Assembly (NCBI GenBank): GCA_013400115.1
Contig: VXBP01008587.1
Coordinates: forward strand, 704,784-768,783
Reading direction: 5' to 3'
Length of the DNA stretch: 64,000 nucleotides
Source: Rhinopomastus cyanomelas
Lineage: Eukaryota; Chordata; Aves; Bucerotiformes; Rhinopomastidae
Both the position numbers and the translations under genes were made by a program. Positions 23,826 through 35,946 of this stretch are shown in pieces; position 1 is the first letter of the stretch; every line of letters begins with the position of its first letter. The notes under the pieces were generated by a model that was not told the DNA's origin, did no database searches, and was given only the letters and a program-made list of their open reading frames with translations.

Positions 23826-24168
23826 GTTGTTTAGCCTGGAGAGAAGAAGGCTGAGAGGAGATGTTACTGCTCACTGCAGCTGCCTGAAAGGAACTTGCAG
23901 TGAGGTTGTCATTGGTCTGTTCTACCAAGTGGCAGTGACAGCACTAGATTAAATGGATTCCAGTAGCACCAGGGGAGGTTCAGGCTGGATATTACAAACA
24001 CTTTTTTCACTAAAGTGCTTATCAGATGTTGGAATAGGCCACTGAGGTGGTGGAGTCATGATCCCTGGAGGTACTTAAACAACATGAGGTAATGGTGACT
24101 TGGCAGTGTGGGTTAATACTTGGACTCAGTTATCTTCAAGGACTTTTTCCAACATACACAGTTTTATT
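23826..24168 (+). mobile_element. old CR1 LINE, right part of the split host copy
   Basis: Resumes with GTTGTTTAGCCTGGAGAGAA, exactly the continuation expected after the left part. It runs to a degraded 3' end (CTTCAAGGACTTTTTCCAAC). Together the two parts make a copy of about 785 bp whose tail is of the older, group E-like type. Confidence 0.9.
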
Positions 24169-24510
24169 GTTTTGGATCCCAAAGTTCCGTTTCCACTCAT
24201 CATCCACTAATGTACAAATCTTCATTAAAGTGGTGCCTGGAATTGATGCCTTTTGCAGTCCAACCTAATTTCCTCTAAAACCAAAATACTTCATCCATTG
24301 GTAGTGGACAGAAGATTGTGGATGGTCCATGCTGGATAGTGCATCCTGGCTCCAATATTTTGTGTTGGAGTGACTCTTGTCTGTCCTATACGATGTTTAC
24401 AACAAAAGAATCAGAAATGGGGAAAGAGAGTGTTACCCCTGGGATGGGTAAGAGGAGTATCACCTGTGTTCATCCACAGCTGCAGCAAGTACAGTTTAGT
24501 GGTGCTGGAA
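24169..24510. other. single-copy non-coding DNA
   Basis: Nothing recognised. A 79-codon open frame at 24318-24557 runs into CR1 sequence. Confidence 0.45.
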
Positions 24511-24547
24511 AACTTAGTCTAGGTGATCCTGCTCTGGCAGGGGGATT
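24511..24547 (+). mobile_element. CR1 3' end, group A, left part of a split copy
   Basis: AACTTAGTCTAGGTGATCCT to GGGGGATT is the start of the 3'UTR, truncated right at the ORF2 stop. The continuation is found at 25227. Confidence 0.85.
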
Positions 24548-24640
24548 AGAATCATAGAATTGTTAGGGATTGGAAGGGACCTCAAAAGATCATCCAGTCC
24601 AATCCCCCTGCCACAGCAGGATCACCCAGACCAAGTCATT
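24548..24640 (-). mobile_element. CR1 3' tail, group A, inside the split copy
   Basis: AGAATCATAGAATTGTTAGG through CACCCAGACCAAGTCA, about 93 bp. It stops at the ORF2 stop region, where a different CR1 begins without a spacer. Confidence 0.88.
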
Positions 24641-25226
24641 CAGTCAGTCTGGGTTAGAAGGGACCACAGGATCATACAGTTCCAACTCCCCTGCCTTGGG
24701 CAGGGACACCCCACCCTAGATCAGGCTGGCCAGAGCCTCATCCAGCCTGGCCTTAAACACCTCCAAGGATGGGGCCTCAACCACCTCCCTGGGCAACCCA
24801 TTCCAGGCTCTCACCACTCTCATGGTCAAGAACTTCCTCCTCACATCCACTCTAAATCTACCCATCTCCAGCTCTGCTCCATTCCCCCTAGTCCTGTCAC
24901 TACCTGACATCCTAAAAAGCCCCTCCCCAGCCTTTTTGTAGGCCCCCTTCAGATCCTGGATGGCCACAATAAGGTCACCTGGGAGCCTCCTCTTCTCCAG
25001 ACTGAACAGCCCCAACTCTCTCAGTCTGGCCTCACAGGAGAGGTGCTCCAGCCCTCTGATCATCCTCGTGACCCTCCTCTGCACTCGCTCCAGCACGTCC
25101 ACATCCTTCTTGTACTAAGGGCTCCAGAACTGGACACAGTCCTCCAGTGGGGTCTCACCAGAGCAGAGTAGAGAGGGAGACTCACCTCCCTCGACCTGCT
25201 GGCCACACTTCTCCTGCTGCAGCCTA
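24641..25226 (-). mobile_element. CR1 LINE, group E, inside the split copy
   Basis: About 585 bp. The minus strand is open for 128 codons at 24716-25102, matching the ORF2 C-terminal region, and the 3' part carries GGGCAGGGACACCCCACCC. Its 3' end abuts the group A tail directly. Its 5' end meets a second GGATT, which is also found at the left junction. Confidence 0.92.
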
Positions 25227-25287
25227 GGATTGGACTAGATGATCTTTTGAGGTCCCTTCCAGTCCCTAATGTTTTGTGATTCTGTGG
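25227..25287 (+). mobile_element. CR1 3' end, group A, right part of the split copy
   Basis: GGATTGGACTAGATGATCTT through TTTTGTGATTCTGTGG continues the fragment at 24511 after the insertion. Confidence 0.88.
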
Positions 25288-25902
25288 ACAGAGTGCAGGC
25301 AGGAGAATTTGTTTAGAGGTGGCTTTCATTCTGCAAATGCAAACGTAGCTCATGTAATTATAAAATGTACTTTAAAATATGTACAAGGAAGAACCTTTGA
25401 AACTCTCGGTGGTGCAAATGCCACCCTTGTTGTAATTGGTATCTGGATCTCTTCAGGTCCTTTCATCTTCAGGAATATTCTAACACTCAAGATCAGATAA
25501 CCTAAAGTCCTTACGGTGTGTTGCACAGGAGCAGTCACTGACATGAGGACAGACACGTTCCCTCCATTGCTGCATTGACCAGGTGGCCACTCTCCACCAA
25601 AAATGGATCTCATGGCAACACATGACCTGTTTCTACGCACCTTTGAGGTGTTGCAGGAGGAGCACTGAACAACAAGGGTTCCAGTGCAGAGGCTCCAGAG
25701 AGCTTTAATATCTACTAAATATTGTAGCTGTGTGTGAAAGGAGTTGTCTGGAAAGCAGGCTGGACACCCTGCTCCACATAGTCACGTAAACAAATGAGGA
25801 TGCAAACCAGCCAGCACATCTTCAAAGGGCACCTCTGTGTGCGTGTGCATGTGCATACAAGAGTCATAACTCTCATTCATTGCTGCTAGAGCAGCAGTGA
25901 CA
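25288..25902. other. single-copy non-coding DNA
   Basis: No repeat recognised. An imperfect GT/GC run lies near 25838-25857. A 96-codon minus-strand frame (25350-25640) has no visible domain. Confidence 0.45.
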
Positions 25903-25973
25903 GGTTGGACTAGGTTGGACTAGATGGACTTTTGAGGTCCCTTCCAATCCCTGATGATTCTATGATTCTATGA
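25903..25973 (+). mobile_element. CR1 3' tail only, group A
   Basis: About 70 bp that opens with a duplicated GGTTGGACTA and ends in ATGATTCTATGATTCTATGA. The 5' duplication is unusual and could mark slippage at integration. Confidence 0.92.
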
Positions 25974-27205
25974 CAGGCTACACAAGTCAAATACATCTGC
26001 ATGAAGCACTAGTCTAAGGTGGTGCAAAGTGCAGAGAAGTCCTTTTACAGATTCCAGGTTCACTTTCAGACACGACCCAAAGAGTGGGTAGGAGAGGGCT
26101 CAGATCTGTAGAAGAAACAAAAGGGTAATTCAAAAATTACCCTGCAGGCTAAGGGTGCCAAAGGATCCAGAGATCTGGACCCTAGATACGCACTAATTCT
26201 ACATCATTTATTTCCTAACCTGTCTCGGCTCCCACTATCTCCAAAACCCACAGTGACAGCTGATGTGCAGCAGAAGAGTTGTGTCTTACCTTTGTCTCTC
26301 TCTTTTTGACAAAAGAAGATAAGGAACTATTTAAATGGTACCATGTCATTAACCTTAGATTGATTCTGACAGGATTATAGATAATGGGTTAAGAACTTCT
26401 AAATCTTTTTAAAAGATACAGTCCAAAGCCCCAGAAACCATCATCTTAAATCAAAGCTTTGTCTCCTCGCACGCTGGGCAGTGGCATGACACCCTGTTCT
26501 GAACTGCTAAACCTAGTAAAAGCAGCAGCACAGAAGCCTTTTTCTAACCTTGTTGGCGCTCTTGATTTACTGAATTTAAGCATCAGGCTCTAAACTCTGC
26601 AGAACTAAAGAACAGCTGTACCCCATCCACTCAGACGGTGCCTTACGTGACAGTCCCACACAGTAATGAAAGGAAACGATCTGTTTTGTATTGCTCAGCC
26701 CACACAGAAGGAAGCTCTCGAAATGAGAACTCTCAACATCTTCTTTTTTCCTCTGCAAAACACACACCGAAATGCAGTTCTATGCTGGGATTATGGGTCC
26801 TTTTGTAAGAGCTCCTCGTTCATTCAAAAACAAAGACAGTGTCTGATAAAAGCTTCATACATCTTTGAACTTGCAGCACAGGCACAACATAAAGTACTGG
26901 TGGACACCCCTTCAATACTGGCAATATCTGAGGTACAAAACCTCCCAAAATAATGACCTTCCATCTGAATGCTGAATTTTAAGCTCTTGGTAGTGACACC
27001 TAGTTGCTTCTTTCTTCCCAGATTCTTAAAGCCAGTTCTGGGCAAGTCCTGCTGTCCATAGGCAGGTCCTTACCTCAACGTCACCTTTATTCATCTACAG
27101 TGCCCACAACATCCATAGAGTAACATGGATCTTCAGTTATCATCACTAACTGTGAAAGGACTTTCCAAGGAGAGATATAGGCACCTCATCCTAGCTACAT
27201 CTGAT
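25974..27205. other. single-copy non-coding DNA
   Basis: No repeats recognised. The 95-codon frame at 26666-26953 and opposing frames lack domains. Confidence 0.5.
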
Positions 27206-27480
27206 CTCAGTGTCATCTAGTGATAGGATGAGGGGCAATGAGTGTGAGCTGGATCATAGGAGGTTCCACATCAATGTGAGAAGGAACTTCTTCACAGTGA
27301 GGGTGACAGAGCACTGGAACAGGCTGCCCAGGGGGGTTGTGGAGTCTCCTTCTCTGCAGAGGTTCAAGACCTTCCTTGATATATTCCTGTGCGACTTAGC
27401 CTAGGTGATCTTGGTGTGGTGGGGGGATTGGACTAGATGATCTTTGGAGGTCCCTTTCAATCCCTAATGATTCTATGATG
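27206..27480 (+). mobile_element. CR1 LINE 3' fragment, group A, first of a tandem pair
   Basis: About 275 bp from TCTCAGTGTCATCTAGTGAT to the tail TGATTCTATGATG. The ORF2 C-terminus is open for 64 codons (27210-27404) to a CDLA-stop. Confidence 0.95.
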
Positions 27481-27606
27481 TCTGGATGTGCTCCTGTGTG
27501 ACTTGGTCTGGGTGATCCTGCTGTGTCAGGGGGATTGGACTAGATGATCTTTCGGGGTCCCTTCCAATCCCTAATGATTCTATCACTCTATGATTCTATG
27601 ATTCTT
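27481..27606 (+). mobile_element. CR1 3' fragment, group A, second of a tandem pair
   Basis: Starts with no spacer at TCTGGATGTGCTCCTGTGTG and ends with several 8-bp tail units (CACTCTATGATTCTATGATT). Same orientation as the first copy. The second copy differs from the first at several sites, so this is not a simple recent local duplication. Confidence 0.93.
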
Positions 27607-29908
27607 AGAAAAGTCTGAACTTCCCATTGGAAATGTCTGCTGCTAGAGACACACTAGGCTACAAAGTTAGGCTTGGCTAATTATGTCAGGTTAATTATGT
27701 CAGCAATCAGCACATGTAGACGTTAACGTGCACAAGCATAAGTTTCTGCATGTGAGACAGATGTGTCAGTTCTTTTCTTGTAAATGTTCATTTAGGGATG
27801 AATTCTTCTGTCTTTTCAGGGGTGCTGAGGGGGTTATTCCAGATACTTGGGATGCTGGTTGGGGCTGGCAGAAAGAACACATGCATGAGAAGTTCAGATC
27901 CTTCTGGACTGACTTTACAAGGTAGTCAGAATGTTCTACAATGGCTTATAAGGAACTGAATGTCTACATTAATGGGACTAAGATGCTCTAAAACAATCTG
28001 TGTTGACCTGACATAAGACAGGATCCAATGTCTTGCACTCTACCAGTGAAGTAGCTGAAGGCAAGGTGACTAATCTAAGGAATCTAGGGCTTCGCTAGAC
28101 CCATATATTGAGATGATGTCCTGAAGACAGGAGAGATAAATTGACTCTGTTTGTACATAGAATTAAAAATGAAAAATAAATATGATTTGGCTATTTATTG
28201 ATTAATTCATTCTATTTTCAACATCCCTGTACAATTATTTTAAACTATTTAAATGTAATTTCTAAAGATCCATGCCAACCTAGCTTAGACATTCATAGAT
28301 ACAAGATGGATCCTTGTGATTATAGAAACATAACTTCCTTTCATTGAAAACACTGATAAAAGCCTTCTATATTAAATTGCCAGTAATTGAAGGTCTTAAA
28401 TTTTGTATTTGTGTGAGTGTGAATATTTAGCTCGCTGAAACAAAATTATTCTGCCAGCACATCAAATCTAGTGGCCACCACAACCTATTGAATGATACGT
28501 TTCTGGCAGCTACAGCAGCTTTGCCAGTGGGGATGTCTGAATGGAATGCTGCTGTGCAACCAAACTCCAAAAAGTGTCTTTGAAAAGGTGATGAATGAAT
28601 GAAGCCCACAAGTGGTGGCTTTTTTCTGTCGTAAATATAATACTTCAAATTGCACCAGTAACTGAGCTGACAACCAATTAAATCTGGAAAAGAATGTGAA
28701 AATCTTGATATATCCCACACTGATGGGTGGAGAAGATTTCAGAGAGTCTTGAGCGGGTTATTTGCTTCATAACGAAGTCATATGTGCTGCTATGATTGCA
28801 GTTATGATTTCATGGGGTTCCAAAATCCATGTGGCAGCAGCCCTCACATCTTGTGCTAACAGCTCGATCTATTCTCTTAGCAACCTACTGAAATAGGGCC
28901 GAGAAGGACTGAAAAGGAAGTATTTCAGAAAACCTGAGAGACACACTCTTGTAATAACCAAATGAACATTTTGAGAAGCTTGAAACTCAACTTTTCTAGT
29001 AACAGAACGTCTTTTACTCATTTTCTGTTGCTTTTGGTCTGGTTTGTTTTTGCTTGTTTCCCTTCTTGATGCGCTCCGATGCTTTTGCAAGGAAAAAATT
29101 TATGGAGGTGGTAATTCTCCCTGCTTTTACTCCTAAAGTAAGTCAGTGCAAATCCTTTTTCCTAACCGACTACGTAGCGCATACCATTGGAATAATGGCA
29201 CATTGATGGTGCTAACTCTCTAAAGCTTTCCATTTTTGGCTTTGTTGGTTTTAAAATTGTAGTTTTTAGGTCACACCAATACCCCATCGTATCTCAAAAT
29301 AACCCACAGCCACTGTGAACACAAATAGTTTTACCATTCTCATCAATTCTTATTTGTTATTTCAACCCTGGATTTATACTAAATGCACAAAAGCTTCCCT
29401 ATGTCCTGGCTGGTTTCTCTATTAAACTAGGGATCCAGATCTCTGGAAACAAGAGGTTATCTACTTATTCTTAGGATGCATTGGACTGAGCATTTCAAGT
29501 AGGAAAAACCCCCCAGAAACACAAATGTCATGGTAGAGCCATGGTGAGAATCTCAGACACATTCCTCTCTCAGGTATTTCCTGCGTGGTTAGTTAGGTGT
29601 CAGAGTATTGATTCTTGTGAGTGAATTCTTGTCATAAGAACTGGGCTGCACCAAAACCTTGGGCAGAGGATTTAAATGCAGTACTTGAGATTGAAATTTC
29701 CACTCTTGCATCCCAAGACCAAAACTTTGTGTGGTCTCACTGTGCTAAGTCCCCCAGTGTGGAATCATTTCTTTGTTCCTTAAGGAGGCAAACTGAAGAC
29801 TGAGGGGGGAAAGGCTGGTCTCTCTTTAAACTCAGGAGATAAATATAAAAGGACAAAAGAACTTAATTGAAGCTAAAATATCATGTAGGAATAGAGAAGA
29901 TAGTTAAA
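27607..29908. other. single-copy non-coding DNA
   Basis: No repeat recognised. An AT-rich block lies at about 28140-28270. Minus-strand frames of 97 and 77 codons at 28427-28720 overlap in different frames and show no domain. Confidence 0.5.
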
Positions 29909-29950
29909 ATTCTATGATTCTTAGATTAACATAGTTGAGAATCATAGAAT
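29909..29950. repeat. inverted pair of CR1 tail repeats
   Basis: ATTCTATGATTCT at 29909-29921 and its exact complement at 29938-29950 form 13-bp arms around a 16-base loop. The right arm is the tail of the minus-strand CR1 that follows. The left arm may be all that is left of a plus-strand CR1. Confidence 0.75.
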
Positions 29951-30251
29951 CATAGAATCATTAGTGATTGGAAGGGACCTTGAAAGATCATCTAGTCCAA
30001 TCCCCCCACCACAGCAGGATCACCTAGAGCAAGTTGCACAGGAACACATCCAGGTGGGTCTTAAACATCTCCAGTGAAGGAGACTCCACAACCCCCCTGG
30101 ACAGCCTGTTCCAGTGCTCTGTCACTCTCACTGGGAAGAAGTTCCTTCTCATATTGATGTGGAACCTCCTGTGTTCCAGCTCACAGCCACTGCCCCTTGT
30201 CCTATCACTAGATGACATTGAGAAGAGCCTGGCTCCATCCTCCTGACACCC
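29939..30251 (-). mobile_element. CR1 LINE 3' fragment, group A
   Basis: About 310 bp with two tail units at the 3' end and an ORF2 C-terminal frame open to its start (frame 30024-30329 minus, partly beyond the element). It is well preserved and 5'-truncated at CATCCTCCTGACACCC. Confidence 0.96.
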
Positions 30252-33116
30252 TAAGAGAACTTGTTTTGGGCAAGATGAGTCATATATTGATTTCTGTCTA
30301 TGTACTACAGTGAGATCTGTCTTAGACACAGGTCTTCTGACTCCAGAAAGGACATAAGATCTCTGAATGGCTTCTCCAGCTGTAAAAACTCAGTTCAAAG
30401 CTAGCTGGGACCTCATAACAGCGTAGGTACCAATGATCTTAGGTTTGTTGAGTTTGATGGAGTGAGGCCCGAGTGTTGGTCTGGAGTGTTTGACATAGTA
30501 GAGACTTCTGTGTTTGAACTGCTTCCCCCACACTCCCATGCTAATTTTTCCCTGCCTACCTTCTTCTTTCTCAAGTCACACAGACTCTGGTGACTGTGCA
30601 GTGTTCACCTCTATGCTTAGAATGGGGCTTCTGCCACAGGTGACTGCTGTAAACTAGGTGGACTCTAACAGCCACACACCGGCCCATTTCTCTCGGAGGA
30701 ACTTCACTCCCTTTCACAGCCCTGACAGGAGGAATCTCACAGCACTGCAGCTCTTGAATGACATCTTGATGTCAACAATGCAGGGCTTCACAGGGCACAG
30801 CTCGGGTAAAAGCACAGTTTTATTTATCAACAGATCATTTGGAATCAGTTTGCATATTGCTAAATGATTTTGCAAAGATGACTGAACGATACCTCAGGTA
30901 CCTGAGCCCTCGTTAGTGTGATTCATCCAATTAAGTGCTGAAAGGAGTAAGGGAGAAATTTCCCAGAAGATATTAGAAAGATTTATTAATTTAAAGAACT
31001 ATTTCCTCTGTTAGGACATCTAAAAATTATCCTGGTAGACAGCCTAATGATAAGAGATCTGCTCTCAGAATTGATGCATCTTCACCTAATCTCCACTGGA
31101 AGAAGAGACAGATCTACTCTGCAGTCAAAAGTGACATTTCCTAAGTGCAGAACTTCAAAGCCACCTGCTGAAGCACAAACAAAAAGTCCTTTCTGTGTTT
31201 TCCTTTGCAGACACTTCCAACGTGGTTGTTGCAGTGCATCAAGGAAGCCTTTTAGAAAGCAGCACTCATGTTGCTGGGCTGACTTGCACCATAAAAACTG
31301 AACTCCCGGCGCTCAGATAAGATGAGCAGTGCTTCAAAAATAAGTGTTTGAACTTATGTCTTAGACACCTCCAACTCTGCTTCACACTCAAAGCAGAGCA
31401 GTCTGTGCATGGGAAGAAAAGCACTTGCTACTGTGCAGAGGCTGATTGTAGGGAACTTGGCTTCTTTCACTGCAATTAGAGCCTAATGGCCTTTAAAAAC
31501 TCACACACTTATTAACTGTATCTCCTAGGACATAGCCCCTCTCATCCTGATTTCTTCTTGTCACACTTAGAGTCAGAGAGAGGGCATTTTAAAACATCAT
31601 TCAGTTATCTTTTCCTATGGTTTTTAAAGTATTTCTTCCCCAGGGGCAGATGACCTCAGTGGATCTGCCTGGGTGCAGCTGGAAGGAGCAACTGGCCTCT
31701 TACACCTTCTCTTCCAAGGGCATGTTTTTCTCAGGCAGCCGCAGGCAGACCTGAGATCATGTTGCTGTCCCACAGAGCTGGCTGACTGAGCAGGAGTGTG
31801 GAGAGGATGAACCCAGGGCTGTCTGCACCCACCTGTGCAGGCATGCCCTGTACATCGTTAGTCACAGCCACGGGATTAACTCCCCTGGCACTACCCATGT
31901 AAAAGCTAGCTGTGGAAAGCTTGGTGGGAGCAGAGGTTCTCCCTGTCAGCAATGGGCAGCTCAAGCAGCAATTCATTGCACCCAAAGATAGGGTGATGAA
32001 TCTCTTTGGAGCTGTGTTCTGTTTTATTCTCTAAAGGATCTGCAGCAATTACTCTAGACCTCTGTCTAACTTTGAGATGCGGGCGTTAGCTAAGAGGAGT
32101 CTGACCTGCTAAGGATGGGACTACAAGCACCTTCCATGAAGTGAGCATAGCTCTTGGGAACCAGCAGTAGGACATCAGTCACTGTGGCCAAAGGGTTGGT
32201 GCCATTGTTTTGAGGGTTCGGAGAGGCAGGTATACAAAACCCAGAGCTTAGAAGAGGTGATGTCTTGGTACGGTTTTAGGTTGTTAGCAGGTCTGAACAG
32301 ATTTAGGTGGCAGTCATGGGCATTTGCAACTAGGAACCATGGTCTATTTAAATCCTAATAAATTTCTTCTGCTGAACTGTGTCAAAACAAAGTGCAAGAT
32401 ACCTTGAGTGGATTCCTTAAACAAATAATATTAAACTTGCTTAAACAATGCCCTCCAGGTATTATACTGAAACACCTGTTTTCTTGAGCAACATCTACTC
32501 CCATGGGAAATAAGTTCAAAGCCAATCTAGCAGCACACAAAATGGTTTTGACAGATACAAACGCTGCCTACGTTCAGCCCTGCAGATGGAAGTTTTCCTT
32601 AATAACCCAAGTTCACCTACACAACGTGACTGCTGACTATTTCTATTAGTGCAAAAGAACTTCTCATTGGGAACATTAAGCTGCAACTCTGTTTTTAGAA
32701 GACTTTGTTCCATTTAAAGGGGAGAACCGGTAAAAAGTAGACTTTTACCCAAATAGCGTTTTAATGTTAATTCAGAAAGGGAGGGAAGCTTTCTGTACTT
32801 CAGCAACAGTGTCCCTTTTGCCTTCTGAAATTAAACCCTTCCAAACAAATTAAAAGATCAGAGTTTCCTTCGCTAGGCTTTGATTAGGGCCAGCTTCTTC
32901 TCTTGGTACAGCTGGGTTGACCCAATTCTTATCTCTCCTCATATCTGGACTATATCAAACCAATAGTAAATATAAAGTGAGATTGTAATTAGGCCTGGCT
33001 AACAATCCATTATAATTATTCAGAGTTAAAATCAAATCTGGAAAGTTTTGGAAGTAGAAAAGAATGGAGAAGAAAGTAAAGGCTGCGTTGTTGGTGTCGT
33101 TTCTGCCTCTTAGCTG
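30252..33116. other. single-copy non-coding DNA
   Basis: A long stretch, nearly 2.9 kb, with no recognised repeat. Open frames of 60-84 codons only. No exon or RNA gene could be supported. Confidence 0.55.
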
Positions 33117-33393
33117 ATTCTCAATGTCATCTGGTGATGGGACAAGGGGCAATGGGTGTGAGATGGAACAGAGGAGGTTCCACATCAATATGAGAAGGAA
33201 CTTCTTCCCAGTGAGGGTGACGGAGCAGTGGAACAGGCTGCCCAGGGGGGTTGTGGAGTCTCCTTCACTGGAGATGTTTAAGACCCACCTGGATGTGTTC
33301 CTGTGTGACTTGGTCTAGGTGATCCTGCTGTGGCAGGGGGATTGGACTGGATGATCTTTCAAGGTCCCTTCCAATCCCTAATGATTCTATGAG
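33117..33393 (+). mobile_element. CR1 LINE 3' fragment, group A
   Basis: About 275 bp from ATTCTCAATGTCATCTGGTG to AATGATTCTATGAG. The ORF2 C-terminal frame (33124-33318, 64 codons) is intact to the DLV-stop. It looks young. Confidence 0.96.
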
Positions 33394-33929
33394 TCTTCAT
33401 AGTCAAAGGCAAAGCTTTCACTGATTTCAGATAAGACAGGATTGTGTTTGTTGCTTAAGAATCACAGCAGTTAAGTCTTCTGAGCAAGCAGAGAAGGATA
33501 CTGTTGATTGTATTCAGAGGCTTTTCCACTACTCAGATTTTTCCATTAATTTCAGTAGGAGTCTGCCTGAGCTCTTTGCAAACACTGAAATCCACTGAGG
33601 GTTGGGCGTGAGCATTTCCAGAATTAATGGCAAGCGACCATTTTAAAAAATGATGTTCCAGCTAAAACAATTTCCTAGTAAAGCATTTATAATCAACAGT
33701 CTTCCTGCTGCCCTCAGCTATGCAAAACAATTTAATTGTACCTTAAAGCCAACTGGAAAAAAGTTGTCTAAGCTTCAGTATCTCCTAGAGATGGAACTGC
33801 TAACATTTCCAATGAACTTTCCCAATTCCTGTTGGAAAGAGCTTTTATTCTGCTGCATGCCAGCTTAGTTTTCATTCTCTGGAAACCATCTCTAAGATGA
33901 TTACCTCAGAGCAATTAAGAAGAAATTTG
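33394..33929. other. single-copy non-coding DNA
   Basis: No repeat recognised. A 72-codon frame at 33650-33868 lacks features. Confidence 0.5.
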
Positions 33930-34131
33930 GAATCATAGAATCATTAAGGTTGGAAGAGACCTACAAGATCATCAAGTCCAGCCATCGACCCAGTGCCACC
34001 ATGTGCACTAAATCATGTTTCCAAAGCACCAGGTCTGCATGTTTTTTGAACACCTCCAGGGATGGTGACTCCACCTCCTCCCTGGACAGCCTGTTCCAGT
34101 ATGTGGTCACTCTTTCAGTGAAGAAGCGGCC
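33930..34131 (-). mobile_element. CR1 LINE 3' fragment, group D
   Basis: The 3' end GAATCATAGAATCATTAAGG is followed by GAAGAGACCTACAAGATCAT. About 200 bp to GTGAAGAAGCGGCC. It is the same subfamily as the nested copy at 23101. Confidence 0.93.
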
Positions 34132-35946
34132 AAATAAACAGAAAGATGTGAAACCTGTTTGACTTTGGCAAAGCCAAAGCAAATCGATTTCATAGACGGA
34201 CATCCTTCCAGACAACCATCAGAAACCTCATCTTAAACACGTCAGAGAAATGATCTAGCTCGTCTCTCCATACGTGTCAGCTGGTGTCCCAGTAGTGCCT
34301 CCACATCTGAAAAACTAGATGGAGCGTACAGGCTCTATCTACCCTACCTTGAAGCTTCTCACCTTTCACATGAGCTTTTGGCTTGGCCTTAGAGGTTTCT
34401 GCCTGGTTCTTGTGTTCTAGGGACATGCACACTGAGCCAAACCTCACTCCACAAAGTACTAAGATTTCCTTCTCAAAGGGAGAAATGAGGAAAGTGGTGT
34501 AGTTCTCAGGGGAGGCACTATCAGTACAAGATCAGCCAGTGAGGTATCAGGTCAAACCACTTCATTCATAAGGTGATATAGAACCAACTGCAAGAATTAC
34601 CTTCACGAGGGAAGAACTTGCAAAGCTTATCTTTTGCAGGCTCAGTGAGACCCAACTGTTCAAGCTCAACTGCATTATTGCTCAACATCAGTTCATAGCT
34701 TAACAGGACGAGTGTTTTCATGACTCCAAGGAAAGGCTGAAGAATTTGTATCATCCAGATTCAAAGGGAAAGGGATGGAAAAAGTAAATCTCATTGATGA
34801 AAAGGAGAGCTCAGCCAGCCCTACAGCAGTTTGACCTGGAGGTAGCCTCCAATGCAGCTGTCAGTGGAGTTTTCAATAGCCAGATGTTGTTACTGGAAAA
34901 TACATTCCAGAGTTCATTGGAGCTACTTATAGTCCTGACCTTGTGTGACCAAGGCAGCTGATTCTGGAGCTAAAACAAGGTTTTGGTGCTCAGGCTGAAT
35001 GTGAAGCTCCAGCTATAGAATTAGGTAGTGTTTTGTCAGCAGAAGTGCAATGCCCAGAGCGTGCATGAATGTCTCTCCCGTGCCAAAGCAAGTGCTTTCC
35101 AAAAAACCTTCAACCTGTTCTGTATATCTCATGAGGTGAGCTTATCACTCAAGTGATTGATGAAGCTGGGGTTTTGCCTTCTGAGGATTTGGCTGGTCCC
35201 TTTAAAATGTTGTCCTTCAAGGTGAATATTATGACATAACTAGAAAAAGGTTTTGTACAAAGAATATTAAAATACCCTCCCTTTCTACGGAGCAGGAATC
35301 ATTTCCAGGGTCCTGGAACATGCTCGTTCCTCAGCCACCCACAGAATATGGGGCAAAATTAAAGACATCTGGCACGTACAGTACATCTTGCCATGTCTGC
35401 TGATGTGATCCAGTAAAGCACTAAGCATTACTCAACGTGAGGCTTACAGAAGCTAAAAGGAGATGCTGATTGCTTAATATTTACTTGTAGGTTGTGAAAC
35501 AGGACAAATCAGTTCACCTTGATTTCAGGAGGTTTTTTGGTTCATTCCTGCACAGAAACTAAAATTCAGTTAGAGAGATCTACTTTGCCTAACTTCTTAT
35601 AATTCTCACTAAAACAGGCATTTGAGGGCTTAGAATTATGATGGGTTTGCAGTATGAGATGTCTCTTTTCAGCAGTAGAGGGAGTGGAGGACTTGTTATT
35701 CAGAACCAGGCCCTATAAGCAGGGACTACTTATGTTCTTCTGTAGGATTCTGAACCTGCTCCTCAAAAGCTTTTAAATGTACTGCATCATCATTTTCAGT
35801 ATGAGTAGGTAAGTTAAGGAATCCACATGGACCTGTAGAACATTTTACAATTGATGAAGTTGTCTTGAATTTTGACACTATTTTACCCAGAAAGACACCT
35901 GCAAAATTTTGATGGAATGAGAAACAGTATTTATAGTTCCCAGATT
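34132..35946. other. single-copy non-coding DNA
   Basis: No repeat or gene recognised. Confidence 0.5.

Noticed and set aside
24716..25102. 128-codon minus-strand frame as a host gene
   Set aside because: It is the ORF2 C-terminal part of a group E CR1.
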